Shown here in pieces: positions 19,904 to 29,189 of a DNA stretch of 64,000 bases. Positions within the stretch are counted from its first letter, which is position 1; every line of letters begins with the position of its first letter. Made by a program: the position numbers and the translations under genes. The notes beneath the pieces are model-generated. The model worked only from the letters and a program-made list of their open reading frames with translations, searched no databases and had not been told where the DNA came from. Source of the DNA: Saccharothrix carnea (GTDB lineage: Bacteria > Actinomycetota > Actinomycetes > Mycobacteriales > Pseudonocardiaceae); the NCBI RefSeq assembly GCF_003014735.1, contig NZ_PYAX01000005.1, positions 248,001 to 312,000 of the forward strand. The letters are read 5' to 3'.

Positions 19904-20097
19904 CTCTCGGGATCCAAAACGGCCCGGACTGCGTCAACCTGGTGGTAGAGGTCTACGTCGTCGGGGTACGACCACCGGTGCTCCGGCACCGGCAGGGGTC
20001 CGGCGTCGGTCGTTTCGCCCCCCGAGCGACCGGCGCCGGGCGCACCGCCGCCGTTGCCGCCCGTCCCGCCGCCGCGGGCGGCAGCCAGGGCGGACAC
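19858..20097 (-). CDS. Possible small hypothetical protein antisense to the DUF2339 gene end
   Basis: An open frame of 79 codons from a GTG at 20097. The first third is Gly and Ala-rich. The second part (VPEHRWSYPDDVDLYHQVDA, then VRAVLDPESYESAEIRRVAT) has a mixed composition that looks like real protein and mostly GC-rich third positions. It overlaps the last 46 bases of the DUF2339 gene on the other strand. It is the only coding candidate in the 286-base gap 19904-20189. No family was recognised and the start is uncertain. Confidence 0.35.
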   Translation of the reverse strand: MSALAAARGGGTGGNGGGAPGAGRSGGETTDAGPLPVPEHRWSYPDDVDLYHQVDAVRAVLDPESYESAEIRRVATSLA

Positions 20098-20189
20098 CGG
20101 GAACCCCACATCACCCGGTCCGGCACAAAAGGCACTCGCACGTAGGACGAAGGTGGAACCCGACCGCGCGGCGGTGTTCCCATCGAGCC

Positions 20190-21203
20190 ATGTGGGGACG
20201 ACGACGTACCGCAGCCCTGGGCACCGCCGCTGTCCTCCTCGCCGCCGCACTCGCCGCGGCGGGCCAAGACCGCCCGCACATCGTCACCGCCGCCGGCACG
20301 CCCGTGCCCAGGGCGTACGTGATCGAGCGCGACGGCCACGTGCAGGCCCTCGACACCACCGACGGGCGGGTCCTGGCGAGCGCGAACACGGGCGCGTGGA
20401 CCACGGGCGCGGCGGTCGGGCCGGGTGGCCGCCGGGTGTACGTGGTCAACGGCTGGGCGGGCGTGATCACGGCGGTCGACCCGGTTGCGGGCAAGGTGGT
20501 TGGCCGCATCCACACCCGCGCGAAACTGGCGCAGGCGGTGCTGCGCCCGGACGGCAAACGCCTCTACGTCACCGGCGGCGGCGCGGTGGCCGTGGTGGAC
20601 CCGGTGACGTTCCGCCTGGTCGCGGCGATCAAGGCGGGCGGCCAGCCGCAGGGCATCGCGGTCACGCCGAACGGCCGCCGGCTGTACGTGGCCAACGCGC
20701 AGGACGGCACGGTGAGCGTGCTCGACACCGAGACCGCCAGCCCGAAGACCACGATCGACGTGGAGGGCATGCCGCAGCACGTCGCGGTCAGCCCGGACGG
20801 TGCCGCGGTCTACGTCAGCTCCCTCGACCCGGGCGAGGGCGCGGGCACGATCTCCATGATCGACCCGCGCACGGACGAGCTGCGCTGGTCCACACCGGTC
20901 GGCAAGGGCGGGGGCAGCATCGCGGTCACCCCGGACGGGCGGCGGGTCTACGTCGCGCTGGACCGCCGCGTCGCCGTCGTCGACACCACCACCCGCACCA
21001 CGAAGGTGTTGCGGCTCAAGGCCAGGACGCTGGCCATCCCGCCCGGTGACCGCCGCGTGTTCCTGTCCACCGGCAACACGGTGACCGTGCTGGACAGCAC
21101 CGACCACCGGGTGACGACCACGTTGCAGCTCAGCGGCTTGAACGACGAAGGCCGCGGCTTCACGGCCACGGCCATCGCGTTCGAACCCCTCGACCTCTCC
21201 TGA
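20190..21203 (+). CDS. Secreted YncE/YVTN-type beta-propeller protein
   Basis: A 337-residue protein with an N-terminal export signal (MWGRRRTAALGTAAVLLAAA). It then has about seven repeats containing V-x-PDGRRVYVA-type strands, for example IAVTPNGRRLYVANAQDGTV and IAVTPDGRRVYVAL. These are 40-residue YVTN or cytochrome-D1-like propeller blades. Such propellers bind proteins, DNA or small ligands, and no catalytic residue is evident. It converges on the MMPL gene nine bases after its stop. Confidence 0.82.
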   Translation: MWGRRRTAALGTAAVLLAAALAAAGQDRPHIVTAAGTPVPRAYVIERDGHVQALDTTDGRVLASANTGAWTTGAAVGPGGRRVYVVNGWAGVITAVDPVAGKVVGRIHTRAKLAQAVLRPDGKRLYVTGGGAVAVVDPVTFRLVAAIKAGGQPQGIAVTPNGRRLYVANAQDGTVSVLDTETASPKTTIDVEGMPQHVAVSPDGAAVYVSSLDPGEGAGTISMIDPRTDELRWSTPVGKGGGSIAVTPDGRRVYVALDRRVAVVDTTTRTTKVLRLKARTLAIPPGDRRVFLSTGNTVTVLDSTDHRVTTTLQLSGLNDEGRGFTATAIAFEPLDLS

Positions 21204-21212
21204 GCAGAGGCG

Positions 21213-23339
21213 CTAGACGGGCTGCGCCAACTTCTGGTTGCCGTCCTCGCCCGCGATCTCGTCCTCCACGGGCGCCTCCTCGTGGATCGCCATCCGCTCC
21301 TGGATCCGCCGCAGCGGCCCCGGCGCCCACCAAGCAGCGTCGCCGAGCATCTTCATCACCGCGGGCACGAGCAGCATCCGCACGACGGTGGCGTCCAGCG
21401 CGAGTGCCAGGATCATGCCGACGCCGACGAACCGCATCATCGTGATCTGCGAGAACGCGAACGCGCCGGTCACCACGATCAGCAGCAGCGCCGCCGCCGT
21501 GATCACCCGCCCGGTCTTCGCCAGGCCCGCCGTCACCGCTTCCTCGGTCGACGCGCCACGACCGCGCGCCTCGACCATCCGGGACAGCAGGAACACCTCG
21601 TAGTCGGTGGACAACCCGAAGACCACGGCCGCCATCAGCACCACGATCCCGGACTCCAGCGGCGCGGGCGTGACGCCGAGCAGCGACGCGCCGTGCCCGT
21701 CCTGGAACACCCACACCAGCACGCCGAACGTGGCCGACAGGCTCAACGCGCTCATCACCACGGCCTTGATCGGCAGCAGCACGGACCCGAACGCCAGGAA
21801 CATCAGCACGAACGTGGCGCCGACCAGCAGCACGATCATCAGCGGCAGCTTGTCGGCGATGGCGTCGAGGCTGTCGGTCACCATCGCGGTGCTGCCGCCG
21901 ACGAGCACCTCGTCACCCGGCCCGGCCAACGCGCGCACGTCCCGCAGCGCCTGCTTGGACTCGTCGCTCAACGCGTCCTGGTCCAGCCCGGCGTTGATCA
22001 GCCACACGCCGTTCGCGGGCTCGGCGGCGACCTGCGCCTCGCCGACACCGGGCACCGCGCCGACGTCGGCGACGAACTCCTGCACGTCGGCGGGTGACGG
22101 GTCGCCGGTCACCACGATCTTGAAGCCGGAGTTGGACAGCGCGGCGAAGTCGGTGTTGATCGTCTCGGCGGCGACCCGGGCCGGGTTGCCCTCGGGCAGC
22201 ACCTTCTCGGTGACCTCGCCGAACTTCACGCCCAGGAACGGCGAGCCGAGCGCGAGCAGCACCAGCACGATCGGCAGCGCGAACAGCACCGGGCGCTTCA
22301 TCACCCGACCGGCCAGCCTGCGCCAGCCGCCCTCGGACGGCGTCTTCTTCTTCCGCCACGGCAAGGCGAGCTTGTCCACCCGGTGGCCGAGGACGGCGAG
22401 CAGCGCGGGCAGCAGGGTCAGCGACACGACCGCCGCGATCGCCACCGCCGACATGCCGCCGTAGCTCAGGGACTTCAGGAAGCCCTGCGGGAACAGCATT
22501 AGCCCGGCGAGCGCGATCACCAGCAGCGTCGCGGAGAACAGCACGGTGCGTCCCGCCGACATGACCGTCCGGCGCACGGCGTCCGGTGTGTCGCGGCCCG
22601 CGGCCAGCTCCTCCCGGAACCGGCCGACCATGAACAGCCCGTAGTCGATCGCCATGCCGAGGCCGAGCAGGCTGGCCACGTTGACCGCGAACGAGTTCAC
22701 GTCGGCGACCAGCGAGACGGCGTGCAGCACGCCGAGCGAACCGGCGATCGCCAGGCCGCCGACCAGCACCGGCAGCGAGGCGGCGACCAGGCCGCCGAAG
22801 ATGATGATCAGCAGGACGAGCACGATCGGCAGCGACACGGCCTCGGCCTTGGTGAGGTCGGAGGCGGACATGTCGTTGATGGCCTTCTGGGTGGGCACCA
22901 GGCCACCCACCTGGGCGTCCAGCGCGTCGACCTGGAGCTGGTCGGCGATCTGCTCGTACTGCTTGAGCTGGGTGTTGTTGTCACCCGAGCGCAGGGTGAT
23001 CACGACGAGGGACTTGCCGCTCTCCGGCGACGGCACCGGCGGCAGCACCTTCAGCACCGCGTCGGTCGGCAGGTCGGCCAGCTCGGTGGAGATCCGCTGG
23101 AGCTGGGCCGGGTCGGTGGTGTCGTAGACCGCGAGGACGTCACCGCCCTGGCGGCCGAACGCGTCCTGCGCGACCTCGTTGGCCCGCGCGGCCTCGCTCG
23201 TCGGCGCTTCGTAGCCGCCCTGGCTGAGCCGGTCGAACACGCCGAGACCCCAGATGCCGCCGACCACCGCGAGGGCCACCGTGGCGATCAACACCACCCA
23301 CCTGCGGCGGTACGCCAGCGATCCCCACTTCGCGAACAC
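21213..23339 (-). CDS. MMPL-family RND transporter
   Basis: A 708-residue transporter from a GTG with GGGAGG upstream. It has the MMPL layout: helix 1 (VVLIATVALAVVGGIWGL), a periplasmic domain, five helices, a central cytoplasmic stretch (WRKKKTPSEGG), then the same unit repeated. Helix motifs such as AMAIDYGLFMVGRFREEL and GLSTDYEVFLLSRMVEARGR carry the Asp-Tyr pairs of the proton relay. Likely substrates are lipids or drugs. It diverges from a TetR regulator across two matching operators, so it is probably repressed by that protein. Confidence 0.92.
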   Translation of the reverse strand: MFAKWGSLAYRRRWVVLIATVALAVVGGIWGLGVFDRLSQGGYEAPTSEAARANEVAQDAFGRQGGDVLAVYDTTDPAQLQRISTELADLPTDAVLKVLPPVPSPESGKSLVVITLRSGDNNTQLKQYEQIADQLQVDALDAQVGGLVPTQKAINDMSASDLTKAEAVSLPIVLVLLIIIFGGLVAASLPVLVGGLAIAGSLGVLHAVSLVADVNSFAVNVASLLGLGMAIDYGLFMVGRFREELAAGRDTPDAVRRTVMSAGRTVLFSATLLVIALAGLMLFPQGFLKSLSYGGMSAVAIAAVVSLTLLPALLAVLGHRVDKLALPWRKKKTPSEGGWRRLAGRVMKRPVLFALPIVLVLLALGSPFLGVKFGEVTEKVLPEGNPARVAAETINTDFAALSNSGFKIVVTGDPSPADVQEFVADVGAVPGVGEAQVAAEPANGVWLINAGLDQDALSDESKQALRDVRALAGPGDEVLVGGSTAMVTDSLDAIADKLPLMIVLLVGATFVLMFLAFGSVLLPIKAVVMSALSLSATFGVLVWVFQDGHGASLLGVTPAPLESGIVVLMAAVVFGLSTDYEVFLLSRMVEARGRGASTEEAVTAGLAKTGRVITAAALLLIVVTGAFAFSQITMMRFVGVGMILALALDATVVRMLLVPAVMKMLGDAAWWAPGPLRRIQERMAIHEEAPVEDEIAGEDGNQKLAQPV

Positions 23340-23388
23340 GCGTCCTCCCAGGCAGGTGGGTTACGGTTGGGTGAATGGCGTCAACTAC

Positions 23389-23403
23389 GTAAACACCGTT
23401 CAC
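23389..23403. promoter_or_regulatory. TetR-type operator 1 in the MMPL/tetR intergenic region
   Basis: GTAAACACCGTTCAC has 6-base arms (GTRAAC and GTTYAC) around a 3-base ACC spacer. The same pattern recurs 40 bases away at 23429-23443. It lies on the MMPL side of the divergent promoter region. Confidence 0.7.
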
Positions 23404-23428
23404 TGACTCGTCCCGAAGCTATACCCGG

Positions 23429-23443
23429 GTGAACACCGTTTAC
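23429..23443. promoter_or_regulatory. TetR-type operator 2 in the MMPL/tetR intergenic region
   Basis: GTGAACACCGTTTAC is the second copy of the 15-base pattern; it differs from operator 1 only by swapping the purine/pyrimidine position in each arm. Centres are 40 bases apart, about four helical turns, suiting cooperative binding. It lies just upstream of the tetR start. Confidence 0.7.
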
Positions 23444-23460
23444 AACCTGATTGGGTGACT

Positions 23461-24198
23461 ATGACCGAGGCCACTCGCCGCGAGCGACTACGGGTGGAGA
23501 CCGAGCGGGATATCAGGCGACAGGCGCGTGCCCTGCTCGTGGAACACGGCCGGGACGCCGTGACTCTGCGTGCCATCGCCCGCGAGGTCGGCATCACCGC
23601 CCCCGCGCTGTACCGGTACTACGACTCGCGCGAGGACCTGCTCCGCCGGCTCGCCGAGGACGTCTGCACCGACCTCGCCGCGGAGCTGGACGCCGACCTC
23701 TCGCGCATCGACGAGGACGACGTCAGCGCGCAGGTCTACGCGGTGTGCCGCGGCTTCCGGCGCTGGGCGCTCGCCCACCCGCAGGAGTTCACCCTCGTGT
23801 TCGCGTCCACCGAGGACACCCTCGGCTCGTGCGGCCCGAACGGGGACCGCAGCCAGGTCGGCGACCAGTTCGGCCGGGTGTTCCTGGAGGTCGCGGGCAG
23901 GTTGATCGCGAGCCACCCGCTGCCGGACGACCTCGGCGACGACGACGTGCCCGAGGAGCTGCACGCCGACCTGGCCGCGTTCCAGCAGATCCTGCTGGCC
24001 ACCGTCAACGACCGCGGCGTCGCGGTGGACGGGACCGTCCTGCCGCTCGGCGCGGTCTACCACATCACGCAGTCGTGGGTGCGCATCTACGGCCACGTGG
24101 CCCTGGAGGTGTTCGGCCGCTTCCCGTTCGCGGTGTCCAACCCCGAGCCCATGTTCGACTCGATGCTGGCGCAGATCCTCGGCGAGATGGGTTTTTAG
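23461..24198 (+). CDS. TetR-family transcriptional regulator
   Basis: A 245-residue TetR protein if it starts at ATG 23461; a GTG two codons earlier is possible. The N-terminal helix-turn-helix reads VTLRAIAREVGITAPALYRY. The larger C-terminal part, including LAHPQEFTLVFASTEDTLGS, matches the WHG-type ligand-binding domain of TetR relatives. It diverges from the MMPL transporter and probably represses both that gene and itself through the two operators between them. The inducer is unknown. Confidence 0.9.
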   Translation: MTEATRRERLRVETERDIRRQARALLVEHGRDAVTLRAIAREVGITAPALYRYYDSREDLLRRLAEDVCTDLAAELDADLSRIDEDDVSAQVYAVCRGFRRWALAHPQEFTLVFASTEDTLGSCGPNGDRSQVGDQFGRVFLEVAGRLIASHPLPDDLGDDDVPEELHADLAAFQQILLATVNDRGVAVDGTVLPLGAVYHITQSWVRIYGHVALEVFGRFPFAVSNPEPMFDSMLAQILGEMGF

Positions 24199-24341
24199 TC
24201 ACCTCCCGCAGCCGTGACGTGCGACTTCCGGGCATACCTGCTGGGCCGTTCGAGGGCTTTTCGTCCCCGTGGCGCAACCGGTGGCACCCGGGCGGGGTTG
24301 CATGTGGTGGCCGCACGGCGAGAACTTCTCGGGGCGGGGGG

Positions 24342-24983
24342 ATGGTGGCACGGAAGAGTTCGGACAAGGGGTCCGGTGGCGTGGCGTTAGTGGCCGCGGT
24401 GCTCGTCGTCCTCGCGGGCGCGGGCGGCGCCGGTGGCGCGGCGCTCAACTCGGGCGCGAGCGGCGGTGGCGGTGCCGCCCCCGTGGAGAGCATCAGCGTC
24501 CGCAAGTGGGACGCCAAGCGCGCGGCCCGGGGCGGTGACGCCGCGGGCGCGATGAGCCACCTGGGTGTCGGGATCAGCAAGCAGGCGGTCAAGCAGGAGC
24601 TCGACTGCCTGGCCAACTCGTTCGGCCAGGTGCGCGACTTCTTCGCGCGCACGCCGTGCACCTCGCTCGACCGCCTGCTGCTCGCCGTGGGCGACCAGGC
24701 CGGTAACGCGGCCGTGGTGTCCGTGGTGTGGGTGACGTTCCCCGGGCGCAACCAGGCCCGGCAGTTCGACCGGGTGATCGACGTCGCGGGCTCCGGTGAC
24801 GTGCAGCCGTTGAGCGGCACGGTCGTCGGCCTGCCGGAGGTCCACTTCACCGCCCAGCACTACTGGTCGGAGATCAAGGACACGACGATCACCATCGCCG
24901 AGTCGGAACCGGCGACCGGGCACGTCGAGCCGGACCTGCTCGACGCGATGACCGAAGTGGCCGCCCAGTTGCCGCGCCCGTGA
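24342..24983 (+). CDS. Hypothetical single-pass exported protein
   Basis: A 213-residue protein from an ATG behind a purine-rich GGGGCGGGGG. Residues 13-35 (GVALVAAVLVVLAGAGGAGG) form a signal anchor, followed by a Gly/Ser linker. The remaining 150 residues (from ISVRKWDAKRAARGGDA) are soluble with two cysteines (CLANSFG, TPCTSLD) that could pair outside the cell. No family was recognised. It stands alone between tetR and the convergent leuS. The 143-base gap before it shows no clear motif. Confidence 0.65.
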   Translation: MVARKSSDKGSGGVALVAAVLVVLAGAGGAGGAALNSGASGGGGAAPVESISVRKWDAKRAARGGDAAGAMSHLGVGISKQAVKQELDCLANSFGQVRDFFARTPCTSLDRLLLAVGDQAGNAAVVSVVWVTFPGRNQARQFDRVIDVAGSGDVQPLSGTVVGLPEVHFTAQHYWSEIKDTTITIAESEPATGHVEPDLLDAMTEVAAQLPRP

Positions 24984-25015
24984 ACCCCTGTCCGTGAACC
25001 CTGTCCGTGAACCCC
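24978..25015. repeat. Short tandem repeat between convergent genes
   Basis: CCGTGAACCC occurs three times in 38 bases, joined by CTGT. The first copy includes the stop codon of the upstream gene and the last touches the leuS stop. It looks like local slippage. Confidence 0.5.
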
Positions 25016-25016
25016 G

Positions 25017-27818
25017 CTACAGCACGACGTTGACCAGCCGGCCGGGCACGACGATCACCTTGCGCGGCGTGCCGCCGTTCAGCAGCTCGGCCACCTTCAC
25101 GTCGGCCAGCGCCGCCGCCTCGATCTCCGGCACCGACGCCGACGCGGGGACGACCACGCGCGCCTTCACCTTGCCGTTGACCTGGATCGGGTACTCCACC
25201 GTGTCCTCGACCAGGTACTTCTCCTCCGCCGCCGGGAACGGCCCGTGCGCCAGCGACTCGGTGTGGCCCAGCTTCGACCACAGCTCCTCGGCGACGTGCG
25301 GGCTCAGCGGTGCCAGCATCAGCACCAGCGGCTCGGCCAGCGCGCGCGGCGCGCCGCCCGGGAAGTGCTTGGTGACGTGGTTGTTCAGCTCGATCAGCTT
25401 CGCGCCAGCCGTGTTGTAGCGCAGGTTCGCGAAGTCGTCGTGCACGCCCGCGATCGTCTTGTGCAGCAGTCGCAGCGCTTCCTCGCCCGGGTCCTCCCCG
25501 GTCACCCTCGGCTCGCCCGTGGTCTCGTCGACCAGGTTGCGCCACAGCCGCTGCAGGAACCGCTGCGCGCCGACGACGTCCTTGGTCGCCCACGGCCGCG
25601 AGACGTCCATCGGGCCCATCGACATCTCGTACAGCCGGAACGTGTCGGCGCCGTACTTCTCGCACATCTCGTCCGGCGTGACGACGTTCTTCAGGCTCTT
25701 GCCCATCTTGCCGTACTCGCGCTTGACCTCTTCGCCCTCGAAGAAGTACTTGCCGTCGCGCTCCTCGACCTGCTCGGCGGGCACGGGGGTGCCGCGCGAG
25801 TCGCGGTACGCGTACGCCTCGATGTAGCCCTGGTTGAACAGCCGCCGGTACGGCTCGTCACCGGACACGTGGCCCAGGTCGAACAGCACCTTCTGCCAGA
25901 ACCGCGCGTACAGCAGGTGCAGCACCGCGTGCTCCACGCCGCCGATGTACAGGTCGACGCCGCCGGGGTCGGTCGCGCCGTGCTCGGCCGTGCGCGGGCC
26001 CAGCCAGTACCGCTCGTTCTCCTCGTCGACGAACCGCTCGGTCTCCGTCGGGTCCACGTACCGCAGCTGGTACCAGCACGAACCGGCCCAGTTGGGCATG
26101 GTGTTGGTCTCGCGCCGGTACCGCTTCGGCCCGTCGCCCAGGTCCAGCTCGACGGTGACCCAGTCCTCGGCGCGCGACAGCGGCGGCGACGGCTCGGAGT
26201 TCGCGTCGTCCGGCTCGAACGTCCGCGGTGAGTAGTCGTCCACGTCGGGCAGCTCGATCGGCAGCATCGACTCCGGCACCGCGATCGGTGTGCCGTCCTC
26301 GTCGTACACGATCGGGAAGGGCTCGCCCCAGTACCGCTGCCGGGAGAACAGCCAGTCGCGCAGCTTGAACTGCACGGTGCCCTCGCCGCGGCCCTGCTCC
26401 TCCAGCCAGGCGATGATCTTCTTCTTGGCCTCGTCGACGTCCAGCCCGTCCAGGCTGACGCTGCTCCCGTGGCTGGAGTTCACCGCCGGGCCGGTGCCCG
26501 TGTACGCCTCGCCCTCGAAGTCGGCGGGGGGCTGCACGGTCCGGATGATCGGCAGGTCGAACGCCTTGGCGAAGTCCCAGTCGCGCTGGTCCTGGCCGGG
26601 CACCGCCATGATCGCGCCGGTGCCGTAGCCCATCAGCACGTAGTCCGCCACGTACACCGGGATCCGCGCGCCGTTGACCGGGTTGACCGCGTGCGCGCCG
26701 GTGAAGACGCCGGTCTTCTCCTTGTTCTCCTGCCGGTCCAGTTCGGACTTGCGGGAGACCTCGGCGCGGTAGGCGGCGATCGCGTCGGCCTGCTCGGCGG
26801 ACGCGATCACGTCCACCAGCGGGTGCTCGGGCGCCAGCACCATGTACGTGGCGCCGAACAGCGTGTCCGGCCGGGTGGTGAACACCTCGACGTCCACGCC
26901 GTCGTGCCCGGCGACGGCGAACTTGACCCGGGCGCCGTGCGAGCGCCCGATCCAGTTGCGCTGCATCGCCTTGATCTTGTCCGGCCAGTCCAGCCGGTCC
27001 AGGTCGTCGATCAGCCGGTCGGAGTACGCGGTGATCCGCATCATCCACTGGCGCAGCGAGCGCCGGAACACCGGGAAGTTGCCGCGCTCGCTGCGGCCGT
27101 CCGCGGTGACCTCCTCGTTCGCCAGCACGGTGCCCAGGCCGGGGCACCAGTTCACCGGCGCCTCGGACAGGTACACCAGGCGGTACTGCCCCAGCAGCTT
27201 CTCCCGCTCCACCCGGGACATCCCGTCCCACGGCCGGCCCGGCGTGGCCCGCTCACCCGAGGCGAACTGCGCCTCCAGCTCGGTGATCGGCCTGGCCCTG
27301 CCAGCCGCCGGGTCGTACCAGGAGTTGAAGATCTGCAGGAAGATCCACTGGGTCCACTTGTAGTAGCCCGGGTCGATGGTGGAGATTCGCCGGCGCTCGT
27401 CGTGGCCCAGGCCCAGCCTGCGGATCTGCCGCAGGTAGGTCTGGATGTTGTCCTCGGTGGTCTTGCGGGGGTGCTGCCCGGTCTGCACGGCGTACTGCTC
27501 GGCGGGCAGGCCGAACGCGTCGAAGCCCATCGTGTGCAGCACGTTGCGGCCGTTCATCCGGTGGTACCGGGCGAACACGTCGGTGCCGATGAAGCCCAGC
27601 GGGTGGCCCACGTGCAGGCCCGCGCCCGACGGGTACGGGAACATGTCCTGTACGAACAGCTTGTCCGCGGGCACGTCGCCCTTGAGCGGCCCGACCGGGT
27701 TCGGCGCGTGGAAGGTGCCCTGCTCCTCCCAGTGCTGCTGCCAGCGCCGCTCGATCTCGCCGGCCAGCTCGGCGGTGTAGCGGTAGGCGGGCGTCGCGTC
27801 CGCCGCGTCGGTGCTCAT
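25017..27818 (-). CDS. leuS: Leucyl-tRNA synthetase
   Basis: A 933-residue class I synthetase that charges tRNA-Leu. The HIGH-type motif is HVGHPLG (in [16 protein letters not shown]), and the KMSKS loop reads [12 protein letters not shown]. The editing domain ([20 protein letters not shown]) is complete. The start at 27818 (MSTDAAD) follows GGAGAGGGAC; an in-frame ATG at 27836 is the alternative. Upstream lies a leucine-codon leader peptide and a terminator-like hairpin, so transcription is probably attenuated according to charged tRNA-Leu supply. It converges on the hypothetical gene at 24342. Confidence 0.97.
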   Translation of the reverse strand: MSTDAADATPAYRYTAELAGEIERRWQQHWEEQGTFHAPNPVGPLKGDVPADKLFVQDMFPYPSGAGLHVGHPLGFIGTDVFARYHRMNGRNVLHTMGFDAFGLPAEQYAVQTGQHPRKTTEDNIQTYLRQIRRLGLGHDERRRISTIDPGYYKWTQWIFLQIFNSWYDPAAGRARPITELEAQFASGERATPGRPWDGMSRVEREKLLGQYRLVYLSEAPVNWCPGLGTVLANEEVTADGRSERGNFPVFRRSLRQWMMRITAYSDRLIDDLDRLDWPDKIKAMQRNWIGRSHGARVKFAVAGHDGVDVEVFTTRPDTLFGATYMVLAPEHPLVDVIASAEQADAIAAYRAEVSRKSELDRQENKEKTGVFTGAHAVNPVNGARIPVYVADYVLMGYGTGAIMAVPGQDQRDWDFAKAFDLPIIRTVQPPADFEGEAYTGTGPAVNSSHGSSVSLDGLDVDEAKKKIIAWLEEQGRGEGTVQFKLRDWLFSRQRYWGEPFPIVYDEDGTPIAVPESMLPIELPDVDDYSPRTFEPDDANSEPSPPLSRAEDWVTVELDLGDGPKRYRRETNTMPNWAGSCWYQLRYVDPTETERFVDEENERYWLGPRTAEHGATDPGGVDLYIGGVEHAVLHLLYARFWQKVLFDLGHVSGDEPYRRLFNQGYIEAYAYRDSRGTPVPAEQVEERDGKYFFEGEEVKREYGKMGKSLKNVVTPDEMCEKYGADTFRLYEMSMGPMDVSRPWATKDVVGAQRFLQRLWRNLVDETTGEPRVTGEDPGEEALRLLHKTIAGVHDDFANLRYNTAGAKLIELNNHVTKHFPGGAPRALAEPLVLMLAPLSPHVAEELWSKLGHTESLAHGPFPAAEEKYLVEDTVEYPIQVNGKVKARVVVPASASVPEIEAAALADVKVAELLNGGTPRKVIVVPGRLVNVVL

Positions 27819-27860
27819 CGGGATGTCCCTCTCCATCGGTACCTGCCCCTGACATGACGA

Positions 27861-27891
27861 AACCCCCCAGCCCGGAAGGGCATGAGGGGTT
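27861..27891 (-). terminator. Attenuator terminator in the leuS leader
   Basis: On the minus strand AACCCC (27891-27886) pairs with GGGGTT (27866-27861). Inside, GCCC (27881-27878) pairs with GGGC (27873-27870) around a TTCC loop, with a small internal loop between the two stems. TTTCGTC follows. It sits between the leader peptide and leuS. Confidence 0.65.
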
Positions 27892-27892
27892 G

Positions 27893-27924
27893 CCGCGCGG
27901 ACCTGGCTGTCGAGGTCTGCGCGG
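27893..27924 (-). promoter_or_regulatory. Strong hairpin directly after the leuS leader peptide
   Basis: Twelve-base arms (CCGCGCAGACCT at 27924-27913 and AGGTCCGCGCGG at 27904-27893 on the minus strand) pair with a single mismatch around an 8-base loop. It begins at the base next to the leader stop codon, where a stalled or terminating ribosome would melt it. This matches the first hairpin of a ribosome-controlled attenuator. The antiterminator pairing was not resolved by eye. Confidence 0.6.
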
Positions 27925-27954
27925 CTAGCTAAGGAGCAGGCGGGCCTTGCTCAT
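27925..27954 (-). CDS. leuL: Nine-residue leucine leader peptide of leuS
   Basis: ATG at 27954 opens MSKARLLLS and stops with TAG. Three successive leucine codons (CTG, CTC, CTT) occupy positions 6-8. TACCGT at 27967-27962 lies exactly seven bases upstream, so the mRNA is probably leaderless and starts at this ATG. Two hairpins follow before leuS, as in classical attenuation where ribosome stalling at Leu codons prevents termination. The gene symbol is by analogy only. Confidence 0.75.
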   Translation of the reverse strand: MSKARLLLS

Positions 27955-27967
27955 GTCGTCAACGGTA

Positions 27968-29083
27968 TCAGCGCAGCGCAAGCGCGATGAACCGGGTGAA
28001 CTCCTCGGCCGCGAAGTTGTCGTCGCTGACCAGCAGCAAGGTGCGCTCGCCGGTGGGCAGGGTCGGGCCCCAGGTGAGGCCTTCGACGTTGTCGATCACA
28101 GGCAGCGGGAAGTCGTGCAGGTCGGCGAGCTGCCTCTTGCGGACCGGGCGGACGTCGTCGGCGAGGACGTCCTGGTCGCGCACGTCCGTCGCACCGGCGA
28201 TGTCGACCTGGAAGAGGCGGACCTTGTAGTCCGCGCCGGGCACCCAGCTGCGTTCGAGGGCGTAGTAGCGGCCGGGGACCCTCGGGTCGGCGAGGATGGC
28301 GGGCACGCCGGCGTCCGGGCCCCACGGTCCGGGCTCGGGCTCGGCGAACAGCGGTTCCAGCGGGTAGGCGTGCTGGCGCACGACCACGCCGTCGCGGGTC
28401 TGCACGGTGAGGCGGGTCCGGGCGCCCTTCTGCGCGGTCGGCACCTCGCCGTCCTGCAGGAGCGGGCCCTCGACCACGCTGGTGAGCAGCGCGCCGTCGC
28501 GGGAGAAGGTGATCGCTTCGAGGGCGAGGTTGCGGCGCGGGCCGCGGTCGGGGGTGTAGGCGTAGTTCTCCGGCAGCGGCAGGGTGCTCGCGTAAGCGCC
28601 GTCACGTTCGGCCTGCTGGATGGACGGCTGGACGAGGGTCTGGCCCGGGGTCGTGGGCCGGTCGCCCTCCTGGCTCCACCAGTAGTCGCCGGTCACCGGG
28701 TCGACCCGGATCTCCTCGGGGTCCACGGTGCGGCCGTCGCCCAGGGACGGCCGCGAGTAGGTGCCGCCGTCCGCGTGGCGCAGCGCGTGCGTGCCCGTGA
28801 TGCGGACGTCGTGCACGCCGGAGTCGTCGATGCGCAGGTCGGCGGTGTAGAAGCGGGCCGGGTCGGTGTACGAGCGGTCGTCGCTGATCAGGACGTACTC
28901 GCCGGTCTTCGGGTCGCGGTCGACGCCGGACAGGCCGCCGACCGTGGTGTCCGCGAACTGCAGCGCGTGCGGCAGGGTCGTGTGGCCGAGGAAGCGGACG
29001 GTGGGCGCGGCGGAGGCGGCGGGCGCGGCCGAGGTGAGCGCGGCGACGGCGACCGCGGCGGCCACGCAAGATCGAATTCTCAT
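27968..29083 (-). CDS. Secreted esterase-like activity of phytase family protein
   Basis: A 371-residue protein from ATG 29083, with GGGAAGC upstream and a signal peptide (MRIRSCVAAAVAVAALTSAA, cleavage near ASAA). The mature part matches the phytase-like esterase domain (PF13449 type): GGLSGVDRDPKTGEYVLISD near the start and NVEGLTWGPTLPTG near the end. The family is predicted to be a beta-propeller with esterase-like activity; the substrate is unknown. Its stop codon touches the -10 of the leuS leader. Its own promoter region diverges from the SdpI-like gene. Confidence 0.85.
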   Translation of the reverse strand: MRIRSCVAAAVAVAALTSAAPAASAAPTVRFLGHTTLPHALQFADTTVGGLSGVDRDPKTGEYVLISDDRSYTDPARFYTADLRIDDSGVHDVRITGTHALRHADGGTYSRPSLGDGRTVDPEEIRVDPVTGDYWWSQEGDRPTTPGQTLVQPSIQQAERDGAYASTLPLPENYAYTPDRGPRRNLALEAITFSRDGALLTSVVEGPLLQDGEVPTAQKGARTRLTVQTRDGVVVRQHAYPLEPLFAEPEPGPWGPDAGVPAILADPRVPGRYYALERSWVPGADYKVRLFQVDIAGATDVRDQDVLADDVRPVRKRQLADLHDFPLPVIDNVEGLTWGPTLPTGERTLLLVSDDNFAAEEFTRFIALALR

Positions 29084-29173
29084 GGTTGCGAGCTTCCCGA
29101 GCGGGCGGTGCCGTCCGTAAGGACACCTTCGGGTGAAGCCGGGGCTGGTTCGACCAAGATCGAAGGACCGGCC

Positions 29174-29189
29174 TACCCTCGTCAGGGTG
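29174..29189 (+). promoter_or_regulatory. Leaderless -10 element at the SdpI-like gene
   Basis: TACCCT at 29174-29179 lies seven bases before GTG 29187, with no ribosome site. Confidence 0.55.
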
